Source: Planctomycetota bacterium (GTDB taxonomy: Bacteria; Planctomycetota; UBA8742; UBA2392). Taken from it: DNA of 64,000 nucleotides. This document shows positions 25,788-34,976 of this stretch, one piece after another (position 1 is the first letter of the stretch; the number at the start of each line of letters is the position of its first letter). The translations under genes and the position numbers were made by a program. Location: positions 2,647,531 to 2,711,530 of the forward strand of contig JADKGX010000001.1 of the NCBI GenBank assembly GCA_016722065.1. Reading direction: 5' to 3'. The notes under the pieces were generated by a model. The model had not been told where the DNA came from. It ran no database searches and saw nothing but the letters and a program-made list of their open reading frames with translations.

Positions 25788-26654
25788 ATGAAGACCAACG
25801 TTCTGAGCGAGCATTCGCGCCAGTTCGAAACACTGCGCTTCGCCTACCCCGTCGTCAGTAGACGCTCGCGGGGACTGTCGCTTGGTCTGAATGTCAACCC
25901 CGACAAAGTCTGCAACTTTGATTGCCCCTATTGCCAGGTCGACCGCACCAGCAAGGGGCGCGACAAAAGCGTGGATTTCGAGACCATGCTGGCCGAAATC
26001 GACGGCTTGATGGCGCTGGCCCAAAGCGGCGAAATCTGGCAGCACCCGCGTTTTGCCGCAACCCCGCCCGCCATGCAGCGCTTCAACGACATCGCCTTTG
26101 CCGGCGACGGCGAACCCACCACTTACCTGCGGCTGGGCGAAGCGATTGCTGCTGTCCATGCGCTCAAGCAGCGCCACGGGCTGCAACAGGTCAAGACCAT
26201 CGTGCTGACCAACGGCACCATGCTGCACAGCGATATCGTGCGCGGTCGTATGGCTGAACTTGCCGCCGGGCCCTATGAAATCTGGGCCAAACTGGACGCC
26301 GGCACCCAGGCGTACTTTGAGCTGGTGGACGGCACCACGCGCAAACTGGACCGCACTCTCGCAGGCATCACCGCCCAGGCCCGCGAACTTGACGTGATTC
26401 TGCAAACCATGATTCCAACGATTGACGGCCAGGATTGCGGAGACGAAGAAGCCCGCGCGATCGGCGACCGCGTGGCACAAATCAAGCGCGAGGGCGGCCG
26501 GCTGTTGCACGTGCAGGTTTACACCACAGCGCGCAGGCCGGCGGATTCACGCATCGGCATGGTTGAAGACAAACGACTGGACGAGTTGGCCGCCATCATC
26601 CAAAGCAGAACGGATGTACCCGTAGAAACCTATTACGGCCGGATGTGGGAGTAG
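25788..26654 (+). CDS. Radical SAM protein (COG0731-like)
   Basis: The [4Fe-4S]/SAM site is CNFDCPYC (CxxxCxxC) about residue 44, preceded by LSLGLNVNPDKV. FAGDGEPTTYLRL is the motif that follows in this family. The C-terminal part (EIWAKLDAGTQAYFELVDG) keeps barrel elements. The sequence resembles wyosine-type and other Fe-S oxidoreductases of COG0731, but no specific substrate can be named. ATG 25788 is chosen over GTG 25758 because GGAAG precedes it. 288 residues. It is followed by lpxB after 125 bases, probably in one transcript. Confidence 0.9.
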   Translation: MKTNVLSEHSRQFETLRFAYPVVSRRSRGLSLGLNVNPDKVCNFDCPYCQVDRTSKGRDKSVDFETMLAEIDGLMALAQSGEIWQHPRFAATPPAMQRFNDIAFAGDGEPTTYLRLGEAIAAVHALKQRHGLQQVKTIVLTNGTMLHSDIVRGRMAELAAGPYEIWAKLDAGTQAYFELVDGTTRKLDRTLAGITAQARELDVILQTMIPTIDGQDCGDEEARAIGDRVAQIKREGGRLLHVQVYTTARRPADSRIGMVEDKRLDELAAIIQSRTDVPVETYYGRMWE

Positions 26655-26779
26655 TGTCAGCCCGGAGCGGAAGCGATGGGGTAGTGTTGGCCAAGCGCGA
26701 AGCACGTGGTCGAAAAGTCAAAGGGTCGAAGCAAAGAATGGCGGTTATTGCACTCCGAACTCAGGACACCGAACTATCC

Positions 26780-27976
26780 ATGCCTAAAGGCCCGAACATC
26801 TTCATTATCGCCACGGAGTCCAGTGGCGACAATTACGGCTCGCTGCTGGCACGCCAATTCCGAGAAATGCGGCCTGACTGCAACTTGTACGGCCTGGGCG
26901 GCGGCAAGATGGAAAGCGCCGGCGTGCAGTTGTTTCGCAACATGCTGGAACACTCAGCCGTGGGCCTGATGGAAGTTGTGCGCAGCCTGCGCTTCTTTCT
27001 GGATTCGATGGACGAAGTCGTCAACAAAGCCAAAGAACTGCAGCCTGCCGTTGTCATCTTCATTGATTCGCCGGATTTCAATTTGCGCGTGGCACCGCGC
27101 ATCAAGGCCGCGGGCTTTCCCACCGTCTATTACGTCAGCCCGCAACTGTGGGCCTGGCGCGAAGGCCGTGTAGAGCAGATTCGCAAGCACATTGACCGCA
27201 TGCTGGTGATCTTTCCCTTTGAGGTCGATTTTTACGCCAAGCACGGCATTGAGGCTCGCTTTGTTGGCCACCCGATCATGGACCTGATTGACCAGGACAA
27301 GATCAAAAAGGGCGCCGACATGCTGCGCAACGGTTTCAAGATTCCCAAGAAGAAGCGCGTGGTGGGGCTGTTTCCGGGCTCCCGCCGCAGCGAGGTAACG
27401 CGCCTGATGCCGCGCATGCTGGACGCCGCCCGCGAGATCATGAAGCGCGAACCCAACGTGATTTTCCCGGTGGGTTGTTCGCCCTGGTTCAACCCCGATC
27501 GCTACAGTGAAATGATCAAGAACCACGACGAGCTGCCCCTGCGCGCCGTGCACGGCCGCAGCCACGAAGTAATGGCCATGAGTGACTTTGCCCTGGTGTG
27601 CAGCGGCACCGCCACCGTGGAAGCCGCCGTGGTGGGCGTGCCCTTTTTGTGCACCTATCGCATGACCTGGGCCAGCGCCCTGCTGGCTGAGTTGCTGGTG
27701 AACTACAAGTACGCCTGCATGGTGAACATTCTGGCCGACAAACAAGTCGTGCCGGAACTGCTGCAACACCAGGCCGAACCGCTGACCATGGCCCTGATTG
27801 CCCTGGAAAGCATGGAATCAGGATCGCCCAAGATGCGCCAGGAACTGGCCGAAGTAGTGGCCATGCTGGGCGGCAAAGGCGCCAGCCAAAGAGCCGCCGA
27901 ACAAGCCCTGAGCGTAGCCGGTTTAAGACCCGTAAGCCGCCCGATCAGCAGCGTCGTCCCGGCCTTGCAAGGGTAG
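26780..27976 (+). CDS. lpxB: Lipid-A-disaccharide synthase
   Basis: LpxB transfers a 2,3-diacylglucosamine from UDP to lipid X, making the lipid A disaccharide; it is a peripheral inner-membrane glycosyltransferase (GT19). Diagnostic blocks: ATESSGDNYGSLLA (residues ~10-23), GLGGGKMESAG, FIDSPDFNLRVA, YYVSPQLWAWREGR, FPFEVDFYAKHGIEARFVGHP and LFPGSRRSEV, and a C-terminal SGTATVEAA loop. 398 residues, normal length. The in-frame region before ATG 26780 is not protein-like, so I prefer this ATG. It shows that this organism makes lipid A-like lipids. No other lpx genes are nearby. Confidence 0.95.
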   Translation: MPKGPNIFIIATESSGDNYGSLLARQFREMRPDCNLYGLGGGKMESAGVQLFRNMLEHSAVGLMEVVRSLRFFLDSMDEVVNKAKELQPAVVIFIDSPDFNLRVAPRIKAAGFPTVYYVSPQLWAWREGRVEQIRKHIDRMLVIFPFEVDFYAKHGIEARFVGHPIMDLIDQDKIKKGADMLRNGFKIPKKKRVVGLFPGSRRSEVTRLMPRMLDAAREIMKREPNVIFPVGCSPWFNPDRYSEMIKNHDELPLRAVHGRSHEVMAMSDFALVCSGTATVEAAVVGVPFLCTYRMTWASALLAELLVNYKYACMVNILADKQVVPELLQHQAEPLTMALIALESMESGSPKMRQELAEVVAMLGGKGASQRAAEQALSVAGLRPVSRPISSVVPALQG

Positions 27977-28014
27977 TGTGGGTTGCGGGGTATCGACCTG
28001 AAGGTCGTGCAATC

Positions 28015-28054
28015 GTCGCGGCGTTGCCGCGACCCCCGGGACTTCCGTCCCGGG
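28015..28054 (+). terminator. Two tandem GC hairpins after lpxB
   Basis: Two perfect 8-bp stems follow: 28015-28022/28026-28033 (3-base loop) and 28035-28042/28047-28054 (4-base loop), then a T-rich stretch (CTTCTGTTTGTTC). The second looks like a terminator for lpxB; the first may be a repeat-like element. Confidence 0.6.
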
Positions 28055-28152
28055 CTTCTGTTTGTTCTCCAAAGGTCGAAAACAACAGCCCCGGACGGAA
28101 GTGCTGGGGGTCGGCCCGCAGTGCCGACGAACTTGTCGATCCGTGCGCAGTG

Positions 28153-28308
28153 CTAACGGTGAAGCAGCGATTGCCAGCTGTGTTTCCAGTTGCTGGCGAT
28201 TTCGTGCAGCTCGTCGGGCTCAGAAATCGCACCGGTGGCAAGCGCCAGCACGAACAGTCCCAGCAGGGCGCAGGGTACGGCAATCACGGCAAAGATCAGG
28301 TATTCCAT
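28153..28308 (-). CDS. Very small single-helix membrane protein
   Basis: The 51-residue product (MEYLIFAVIAVPCALLGLFV start) has one membrane helix and a charged tail (SEPDELHEIASNWKHSWQ). The ribosome-binding site is weak, so expression is uncertain. It occupies the gap between lpxB and the GNAT-nitrilase gene, with 125 bases between it and the latter's stop. Confidence 0.4.
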   Translation of the reverse strand: MEYLIFAVIAVPCALLGLFVLALATGAISEPDELHEIASNWKHSWQSLLHR

Positions 28309-28433
28309 GGCGACTCGCGCGGCCCCAATGCCTGCTTGAATTGTACGCCTGCGCGGCGGCCGGTGCCAAACGGGAAATCGGCGAAAGGTACTGCTGGCGG
28401 CAGGTAGCTTTAGCCTTCACCCTTCAACACTCG

Positions 28434-30023
28434 TTAGCCCTGCGGCTGGCTTGGTGCTTGGCTTGGCAGGCTGGTGTGAAACTGGAACAGGTCGGGCCTG
28501 CGGTCGCGCCTTTGGCGTACGCTGCCGGAGTTGATGGCTTCTTCCAATGATTCAAAATCCAGGTCCGTGGTGATGACCATTTCGATATTCGGTGCGGCCT
28601 CGGCCAGAATGCCGTCGCGGGCAAACTCGAAGTCGCTTGGGCTCAGTACCGCCGACTGCGCATACTGAATGTCCATGTTCTCCACGTGTGGCAGGTTGCC
28701 CACGGTGCCGGCCATCACCACATACACCTGGTTCTCCACGGCGCGGGCCTGGCAACAGTAGCGCACGCGCAGGTAGGCCTGGCGGTCGTCGGTGCAGAAC
28801 GGGACAAAGATGATCTCGGCCCCTTGGTCTACCAGGTAGCGTGCGGCCTCGGGGAACTCGCTGTCATAGCAAACCAGAATGCCAATGCGGGCGCGGCGGG
28901 TCTCAATCACGCGCAGGGCGCTGCCGCCCTCAATGCCCCAGTTGCGGCGTTCGTTGGGCGTGACGTGAATCTTTGGCTGGCGCCACAAAATGCCCTCGGG
29001 CCCGTAAAACGTGGCGATGTTGTGGATCACGTTGCCATCGCGAATCGGGTGCGTGCCGCCGACAATGTAGATCTGGAACTCGTGGGCCAGTTCCGTGAAC
29101 AGCTTGTCAACGCGGGGGGTCATGTCGGCAAGTTTTCGAATCGCCTCGACAGGCGTTTTGGTGCGCAGATAGGACATGCACTGGGCGGTCAGCAGTTCAG
29201 GAAAGACCACGTAGTCGGCGTCGTAGTTCTTGGCGACGTCGACAAAATAGCGCACCTGCTGGGCGAAGCCCTCAAAGTTGTCAATCTTGCGCATCTGGTA
29301 TTGCACGGCGCTTACGCGGGCGCTGCGGGGCTTGCGCTGGCGCGGGTCGTAATCGGGGTTCAGCCATTCCAGAAAGCTGGCGTTGCCCACACTAAGCGGA
29401 TCATGCAGGTAGTGGTGCATCACCTTCTTGAAGGTGAATCCCTGCTTGAGTTGAAAGCTTAGAACCTGGTCTTTCATCTGGCCGTCGGCCACCTGGCGCG
29501 CGTATTCGTCGGGCGACATGTCTTTGGCGTGCTTGTGGTAATCAAACAGCCGGCCGCCCAGCACAATGCGCCGCAGGTTCAGGCGCTTGGCCAGCCGGAA
29601 GCGATAGGCATACAGCTTGGCCGCCAGACCGCGCCGGCGGTAATCCGGGTGAATGTTGACATCGGCGCCGTACAGCGTGTCGCCAAAGGGGTCGTGGTTG
29701 TAAAACATGCCGCCGTCGGTGATGCCGACCCAGGTGTGGTCGCGGTACGAATCACGCCCGAAGTTCACGATCAAACTGCTGCAAGAGCCCACAATGCGGC
29801 CCTTGTGTTCAATCACGGCCTGTCCTTCCGGAAAAACCCGCAGGTGCGAAAGCAGGTTGCGCGGCTTCCAGACAATGTCGTCTTCGGCCAGCGTCGGGTA
29901 GGCCTCTTTGTTCAACTGGCACAGTGCGTCAATGTCGGCCATGGTGCCCGGCCGCACGTTGAACTCGCTTTTGGCCCTGGCGGCCGGCTGTTTGGGTGCG
30001 GGAGTGACCTCTTTCTTGTTCAT
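28434..30023 (-). CDS. GNAT acetyltransferase - carbon-nitrogen hydrolase fusion
   Basis: ATG 30023 follows AAGGG. Residues ~20-230 are a GNAT N-acetyltransferase (YGADVNIHPDYRRRGLAAKLY has the acetyl-CoA pyrophosphate loop, R-R-R-G-L-A). Residues ~255-510 are a nitrilase-superfamily amidase with the Glu-Lys-Cys triad in FPELLTAQ, RQPKIHVTPNE and ILVCYDSEFPE. The whole is 529 residues. Fusions of these two domains are known in many bacteria; the combined reaction is unknown, perhaps acylation of an amine followed by hydrolysis or amide transfer. It stands alone, head-to-head with the ECF sigma gene. Confidence 0.93.
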   Translation of the reverse strand: MNKKEVTPAPKQPAARAKSEFNVRPGTMADIDALCQLNKEAYPTLAEDDIVWKPRNLLSHLRVFPEGQAVIEHKGRIVGSCSSLIVNFGRDSYRDHTWVGITDGGMFYNHDPFGDTLYGADVNIHPDYRRRGLAAKLYAYRFRLAKRLNLRRIVLGGRLFDYHKHAKDMSPDEYARQVADGQMKDQVLSFQLKQGFTFKKVMHHYLHDPLSVGNASFLEWLNPDYDPRQRKPRSARVSAVQYQMRKIDNFEGFAQQVRYFVDVAKNYDADYVVFPELLTAQCMSYLRTKTPVEAIRKLADMTPRVDKLFTELAHEFQIYIVGGTHPIRDGNVIHNIATFYGPEGILWRQPKIHVTPNERRNWGIEGGSALRVIETRRARIGILVCYDSEFPEAARYLVDQGAEIIFVPFCTDDRQAYLRVRYCCQARAVENQVYVVMAGTVGNLPHVENMDIQYAQSAVLSPSDFEFARDGILAEAAPNIEMVITTDLDFESLEEAINSGSVRQRRDRRPDLFQFHTSLPSQAPSQPQG

Positions 30024-30121
30024 GCCCTTGGATAGCACGATATGCGTGCGCGACGCAAGAAAATGTGCCGCCGGGCGGTTGGATGACACGCAAGGCCGCA
30101 CCGACGCGGCGGCTTTGGCAT

Positions 30122-30151
30122 GAACTTTCCGTGACTGCGGCCCGTTGGTAT
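30122..30151 (+). promoter_or_regulatory. Candidate ECF-type promoter
   Basis: GAACTT at 30122-30127 and GGTATC about 18 bases on resemble ECF autoregulatory promoters (-35 GAACTT). It lies just upstream of the ECF sigma gene. Weak evidence. Confidence 0.25.
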
Positions 30152-30189
30152 CCTTAACCCTCCCTGATTTTCTGTCAGAAAGCCCTGCC

Positions 30190-30807
30190 GTGTCGGACCC
30201 GGAACGCGATCTTGCCCTGATGCGCCGCTTTCAGGCCGGCGACGTCGACGCGTTCACGGAACTGTATGAGGCCCACCTGAAGGGCCTGCTGAACTTCTTT
30301 TTCCGGTTGTGCTGGGACCGCGCCTTGAGTGAGGACTTCGCCCAGGAAGTGCTGCTGCGCGTGTACAAATCGGCCAAGAACTGGCAGCCCACGGCGCGCT
30401 TCACCACGTTCATGTACCGCATTGCCCGCAACTACTGGATTGACCATTGCCGGCTGTTGAGCACGCAGAAAGAAAACGTCAGCCTGAACGCCAGCATTGG
30501 CGCAGCCGACAGCGGCGTTTCGCTGGTGGACCGCCTGCCCGACGACATTCGCCCGCCCGAAGACGACCTGGACCGGCGCGAACTGTACGGCGCGATCATG
30601 AAAGCCCTGGAACAACTGCCTGAAGACCAGCGCATGGTGTTTATTCTCAGCGAGATTCAGGAACTCAAGTACAACGAGATCGCCGAGATCATGGAAGTGC
30701 CGCTGGGCACCGTGAAGAGCCGCATGCACACAGCGATTGCCAAGTTGCAGGAACTGCTGACAGATTACCGCCCGCTTTCCCAGGCCGGCGCAGCCGATAA
30801 CGCCTGA
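30190..30807 (+). CDS. ECF-type RNA polymerase sigma factor
   Basis: Sigma-70 family member of about 205 residues with region 2 (DLALMRRFQAGDVDAFTELYE, then FAQEVLLRVYKSAKNW and FTTFMYRIARNYWIDHCR) and region 4 (LPEDQRMVFILSEIQELKYNEIAEIM and VPLGTVKSRMHTAIAKL) but no region 1 or 3, so it belongs to group 4. The start is taken as GTG 30190; TTG 30145 is an alternative in frame. Downstream, after a gap of 416 bases, is an unusual membrane protein that may act as its anti-sigma factor. The regulon is unknown. Confidence 0.92.
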   Translation: MSDPERDLALMRRFQAGDVDAFTELYEAHLKGLLNFFFRLCWDRALSEDFAQEVLLRVYKSAKNWQPTARFTTFMYRIARNYWIDHCRLLSTQKENVSLNASIGAADSGVSLVDRLPDDIRPPEDDLDRRELYGAIMKALEQLPEDQRMVFILSEIQELKYNEIAEIMEVPLGTVKSRMHTAIAKLQELLTDYRPLSQAGAADNA

Positions 30808-31223
30808 CCCAACCAGCCCGTTCTGGCGCCCCTGGCGGGTCGCGAGGGCGCCTTGCGGCTGGCGTGCTTGGCGGGTGTTTCGCGGGCTTGATCGGCGTTT
30901 TGGCTTGTCTGTGTGGATCTGTGCCCATCTGTTATCCAAAGCCGTTGCCTTAGTTTTGCGTCCAGTTTGCCGTCGCCCCAGCCTTGCGGCTGGGGCTGCG
31001 TTTGCTGCAGGCCGCGCCGCCGCGTGCCACTGCCCAACTTGTGCGTTGCCAACCACTTACGCGAGTTATCAAACGCACAGAGTTGTGCGTTACGATTTCC
31101 GGACATTCTGGCCTTACGGTCTGAACCTGGCACGACTTGCGACGTTCAATTGCTGTCGGCCGGGGTGTTCCTGGCAGGCGAGTATTTCTGGTTGGTGCCA
31201 TAGCCGCCGCAATAGCCCCAGAC
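30808..31223. other. Gap between ECF sigma and toroid gene
   Basis: 416 bases with no convincing gene. They hold a 7-bp inverted repeat (30825-30831 with 30846-30852) and one copy of the dispersed hairpin family at 30969-30998. Confidence 0.6.
30969..30998 (-). repeat. Dispersed GNRA-loop hairpin, copy E
   Basis: Minus-strand orientation. A 9-bp stem, GCCCCAGCC and GGCTGGGGC, encloses the loop GCAA. It is followed by GACGGC, as in the other copies. Confidence 0.7.
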
Positions 31224-33521
31224 ATGGACACAGACTTCGGCACATTGGTCGATTACCTGCGTGGCGAGCTGCCAAAGCCCGCCATGGCGGAAGTTCGCCA
31301 GCGCCTGGAATCTGATGCCGGGTTCTTTGAACGCTTTCAGTCCTTGCGCCGCACCTTTGCCGTACTGCGCAGCCTGCCTGCGGTGGGTGCCGCCAGCGCT
31401 GGGCCTTCAGCGGCACAGTTGCCGTCGATGGCGCAACTGGAACCCCGCGCCGCTTTTGTGGCTGACCTGCACCGCGAGTTTGAAGCCCGTGGCTGGGCCG
31501 GTCTGCTGCCCGCGCTGCTTGTGGCGCCGCAGTTTGTGGCGGCCCTGCGGGTCGAGTTTGCGGTGCGCACGTTGATCAACTGCCTGCCCGGGTTGGTGCC
31601 TGGTGCGGCGTGGCTGCAATCCTTGCGCACGGAATTCGGCCTGCGCGGCGTTATCGACCGGTTGCCCGCGCTTGCTGTGCGTGCCCAATGGGTGCGCCTG
31701 TTGCGCCAGGAGTTTGCCCTGCGCGCCACGGTGGCGACGCTGCCAGAGATTGCTGTGCGGCCCGAGTATGCCGCTGCCCTGCGCGCGGAGTTTGCGCAAC
31801 GTGCGCTGGTGGCCAGCGTGGGCGAACTTTCGGTCAGCGACCGGTTGCGGCGCCGCTTGCAGGTTTCGCTGTTTGAAGCCCAACGCGAGCAGGCCCCGGC
31901 AGCCCAGGCACCGGCCACGGCCGCAACCAGCCCGGCGGCCCTGCCCGCGATGAGCGCTGGCGATTCTTTCCGGCGCCGCCTGTTCAAGAAGATTCTGCTG
32001 TCCAGCCGCCCGCAACTGCAGACGCCGCCAATGCGCTTTGACGTGCGCGATTACCAGATTGGCCGCGTGTTTGCCGGCGCCTGGAAGCGCGGCAAGCGGT
32101 CCGTGGGCGCGACCCTGGCCGTGCACGCGCTGGGCATTGCGCTGCTGTTCTTTGTGATGCTGCACGCGCTGCCGAACTCTGAACCCCAGGCCGTGGCGCG
32201 AATTGAAGGCACAAGCACCGTGGCACCGCCGCTGCCCGGCGGCACCGAAATGCGCGGCGATGTTGGCGGCTTTGGCCGCACCGCCCTGCCCTTTGGCCCC
32301 ACGGAACTTACCCGCCTGCCCTATGAGGCCGAGGCTTCAGGTCTTGGCGAGTCGGCGCCGTCGGAGGCCCGCCGCGACACCGAACCAGAAATGCGCCAAC
32401 CCCCGCGCGAAGAGACCTTGGGCGCTGTAGCACCCCTGCTGCGCAGCGAAAGCAGCGCATGGTTCCGGCTGCGCAGCGCCAGCCGCCGCGAAAAGATTGC
32501 CTATCTGGGCAGCGAGGAATTGTACGCCGCCCTGGAACGTTCCCTGGCCTGGTTGCAGCGTGTGCAGCAGCCGCAAGGAAGCTGGGGCCATGTGGGCGCC
32601 ATGTTTCCGCCCGCCAACCCCGACCTGGACCTTGTGCAGCGCCTGGAAATGACCAGTGCGGCGCTGCTGGCGTTTTTGGGCGACGGCCACAGCAGCAAGG
32701 CCTCGCTGGTTGGTTATGACTACAACGTCAAGCGCGGCGTCGATTGGCTGCTGCAACAACAGCAGCCCGACGGCCGCATTGGCCCGGCAGGTGTAGAAGT
32801 GGTGCTGGGCCACGCCATGGCAACGCTGGTGCTGGCTGAGGATTTTGCCCTGTCACGCGACTTCCGGTTGCGTGAACCCCTGTGCCTTGCCGCGCGCTGG
32901 CTTTCTTCTGTGCGGCCTGTGGGCGGCGGTGGGGGCTTTCCGTACCGCCTGGACCGCGAAGCCAGCCTGACCAGCAGCGTCTGGGCGCACATGGCGCTGG
33001 TGACGGCGCGCAAACTGAATGTGCCGCAATCGGATGCGCCGCAAGCGCGCATTGATGACCTGTTGACCTGGTTTGAAAAAGAGACCCGCGGCTTTACGGT
33101 GCTGCGCGACAGCGACGAAGTGCTGGCCAAATCTGACCTGCTGCCCACGGCGGGCGCGGCATCACTTTCGCAGTTTGCCGTGGACGCGGGCTATGAAATG
33201 CGCCGCGCGACGTTTCTGGCGCGGCTGGGCAAGGACCAGCCCAACCTGGACCCGGCGGCCAAAGTTGGCGACGCCGGCGACGTGCGCTATCTGTTCTTTG
33301 GCAGCCTGGCCCATGCGCTGGAACACCAGCGTTCGGGCACGACTTCAACCTGGCATGGGGCCTTTGCCCAGACGGTGCTGGCGCAGCAGATCAAGCAGGG
33401 CGGCAACGAAGGGGCCTTTGAGCCCAGCGGCGATTACGCCAGCCTGTACGGCCGCGTGTTCAGCACGGCCATGACGGCCCTGAGCGTCGAAAACGCCTAT
33501 CGCGTTCAACTGTTGAAGTAA
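31224..33521 (+). CDS. Membrane protein with six 26-residue repeats and a C-terminal toroid domain
   Basis: 765 residues from ATG 31224. The first ~55 residues (TLVDYLRGELPKPAMAEVRQ) look like the start of anti-sigma proteins, without zinc ligands. Residues ~80-215 hold six units with exact 78-base spacing (Leu codons at 31467, 31545, 31623, 31701, 31779, 31857). The first five have the core L-(H/R)-x-E-F, mostly followed by a small residue, x and Arg; the sixth reads LQVSLF. A single membrane helix (ATLAVHALGIALLFFVML) is at ~296-313. The rest, after a Pro-rich linker, is a helical toroid of the prenyltransferase/squalene-cyclase type (LERSLAWLQRVQQPQGSWG; GVDWLLQQQQPDGRIG). The sigma neighbour suggests a signalling role; no cyclase activity is implied. 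Confidence 0.9.
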   Translation: MDTDFGTLVDYLRGELPKPAMAEVRQRLESDAGFFERFQSLRRTFAVLRSLPAVGAASAGPSAAQLPSMAQLEPRAAFVADLHREFEARGWAGLLPALLVAPQFVAALRVEFAVRTLINCLPGLVPGAAWLQSLRTEFGLRGVIDRLPALAVRAQWVRLLRQEFALRATVATLPEIAVRPEYAAALRAEFAQRALVASVGELSVSDRLRRRLQVSLFEAQREQAPAAQAPATAATSPAALPAMSAGDSFRRRLFKKILLSSRPQLQTPPMRFDVRDYQIGRVFAGAWKRGKRSVGATLAVHALGIALLFFVMLHALPNSEPQAVARIEGTSTVAPPLPGGTEMRGDVGGFGRTALPFGPTELTRLPYEAEASGLGESAPSEARRDTEPEMRQPPREETLGAVAPLLRSESSAWFRLRSASRREKIAYLGSEELYAALERSLAWLQRVQQPQGSWGHVGAMFPPANPDLDLVQRLEMTSAALLAFLGDGHSSKASLVGYDYNVKRGVDWLLQQQQPDGRIGPAGVEVVLGHAMATLVLAEDFALSRDFRLREPLCLAARWLSSVRPVGGGGGFPYRLDREASLTSSVWAHMALVTARKLNVPQSDAPQARIDDLLTWFEKETRGFTVLRDSDEVLAKSDLLPTAGAASLSQFAVDAGYEMRRATFLARLGKDQPNLDPAAKVGDAGDVRYLFFGSLAHALEHQRSGTTSTWHGAFAQTVLAQQIKQGGNEGAFEPSGDYASLYGRVFSTAMTALSVENAYRVQLLK

Positions 33522-33540
33522 GCCGCGGCTTTGGGGCTTG

Positions 33541-34799
33541 CTACACCAGCGTTCCGTACAGAGCCGCGTTGGTGGCCCGTTCAATCTTCACGTTGTACAG
33601 CTCGCCGCGCAGGTCGCGGCCGCTTTCTGCAATCACGATCTGGTTTTGCGGGTTGCGGCCTTCCTGGCGCTGCGGGTTGCGCTTGCTTTCGCCTTCGCCC
33701 AGCACCTGCACCACCTGGCCCACGCGCTGCTGGTTGATCTGTTTGGACCATTCCCGTTGCAGGTCCATCAGTTCATGGCAGCGGCGTTTTTTGTCCTCGG
33801 GTGATACGTCGTCAGCCAGGCCCTGCGTAATGGCCGGGGTAAACTCGCGCTCGCTGTACATGAAAATGAAACTGGTCTGGTACTGCGTGTTGCGGTGTAG
33901 TTCGAGTGTCTGCTGGTAATCGGCTTCTGTTTCGCCGCAAAAGCCCACAATCGTGTCGCCGGCCAGTCCGATATCCGGCACTGCGTTTCGGGCGGCAGCC
34001 ACCAGTTCCATGTAGCGAGCGTGGGTATAGCCCCTGCGCATGCGGGCCAGCACGCTGTCGCTGCCGCTTTGGGCCGGAAAATGCAGGTACGGCATCAGGT
34101 TGGGCAGGTCCGCAAAGGCTGAAAAAAGTTCGGGCCGCAGGTCGCTGGGGTGGCTGGTGATAAAGCGCAGGCGCCACAGGCCGTCAATGGCGGCCACGGC
34201 GTACAGCAGTTCGGCCAGAGAACGCCGGCGCGGTTGCAGGCGCTTGCCGTAGCTGTCAATGTTCTGGCCCAGCAGCGTGATTTCACGTGCGCCTTCGCCC
34301 ACCAGAATGCGGCATTCCTCTACGATTTCTTCCAGCGGGCGGCTGTCTTCTTTGCCGCGCGTGTTGGGCACCACGCAGTAGGTGCAGTGGTGGTCGCAGC
34401 CGCGCATCACGCTGACAAACGCACTGATGCGCGTGTCGCGGGCCTTGAGGCGCTTTTCGGTGCGCACTTCATCTTCGCGCCCAAGGGCCATGGTGCGCGG
34501 CGAAAAATCAGCTCGCCTTGCTTTTGCGCCATGCAGCCCAGCACGCCGATCACCAGGTTCGGGTTCTTGCGCTTGAGCATGTTCATGCGGCCAAGAAACG
34601 AATAGGCCTTGTCTTCGGCCTTTTCGCGCACGCTGCAGGTGTTGACGAAAACGACGTCGGCCTGGGCCGGGTCGTGGCTGATACTGAAGCCGTCATCTGC
34701 CAGGGTGGCCAGCGAAAGTTCGCTGTCGAGATCGTTCATCTGGCACCCGATGGTGTAGACAAACGCGCTGCCTGCAGACGCGGCGGGGGTGGCAGGCAT
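33541..34799 (-). pseudogene. miaB: tRNA-2-methylthio-N6-dimethylallyladenosine synthase, interrupted
   Basis: MiaB methylthiolates i6A37 of tRNA. The N-terminal piece (ATG 34799, AGGAA upstream) has the UPF0004 cysteines (YTIGCQMND, NTCSVREKAEDK, GVLGCMAQK). The C-terminal piece (to 33541) has the radical SAM CDHHCTYC site, the LLGQNIDSYG and LHFPAQSGSD blocks and a C-terminal TRAM domain. The two parts lie in different frames and join near 34497. About 28 residues that MiaB normally has after the third cysteine are missing, so a deletion of some 80 bases rather than a single-base error is likely. Assembly collapse is possible. The gene is probably non-functional as read. Confidence 0.85.
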
Positions 34800-34900
34800 G
34801 TCCTGTTCCTCGCAACGTTTGTGGCGCAAGTGTAGCGGCCAGCCAGGCTGCCACAACCGGGGGCGGGGCGCGATGCGTTCCAAAGGCCGGGCCAGCCTGT

Positions 34901-34917
34901 AACGGCAAAATGCCGTT
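34901..34917. other. Short perfect hairpin upstream of miaB and the DUF4190-like operon
   Basis: AACGGCA pairs with TGCCGTT around a 3-base AAA loop, in the 177-base divergent gap. It could be an operator or part of a leader; nothing else is visible. Confidence 0.3.
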
Positions 34918-34976
34918 TCACGGCTTAGACTCAGGCCATGAAACGCGATAAACTGAAACCAGCCGGAGGAACGATC

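Noticed and set aside
31120..31145. A sigma-54 promoter upstream of the toroid gene (TGGCAC ... TTGC).
   Set aside because: The GG and GC elements are only 8 bases apart rather than 10.
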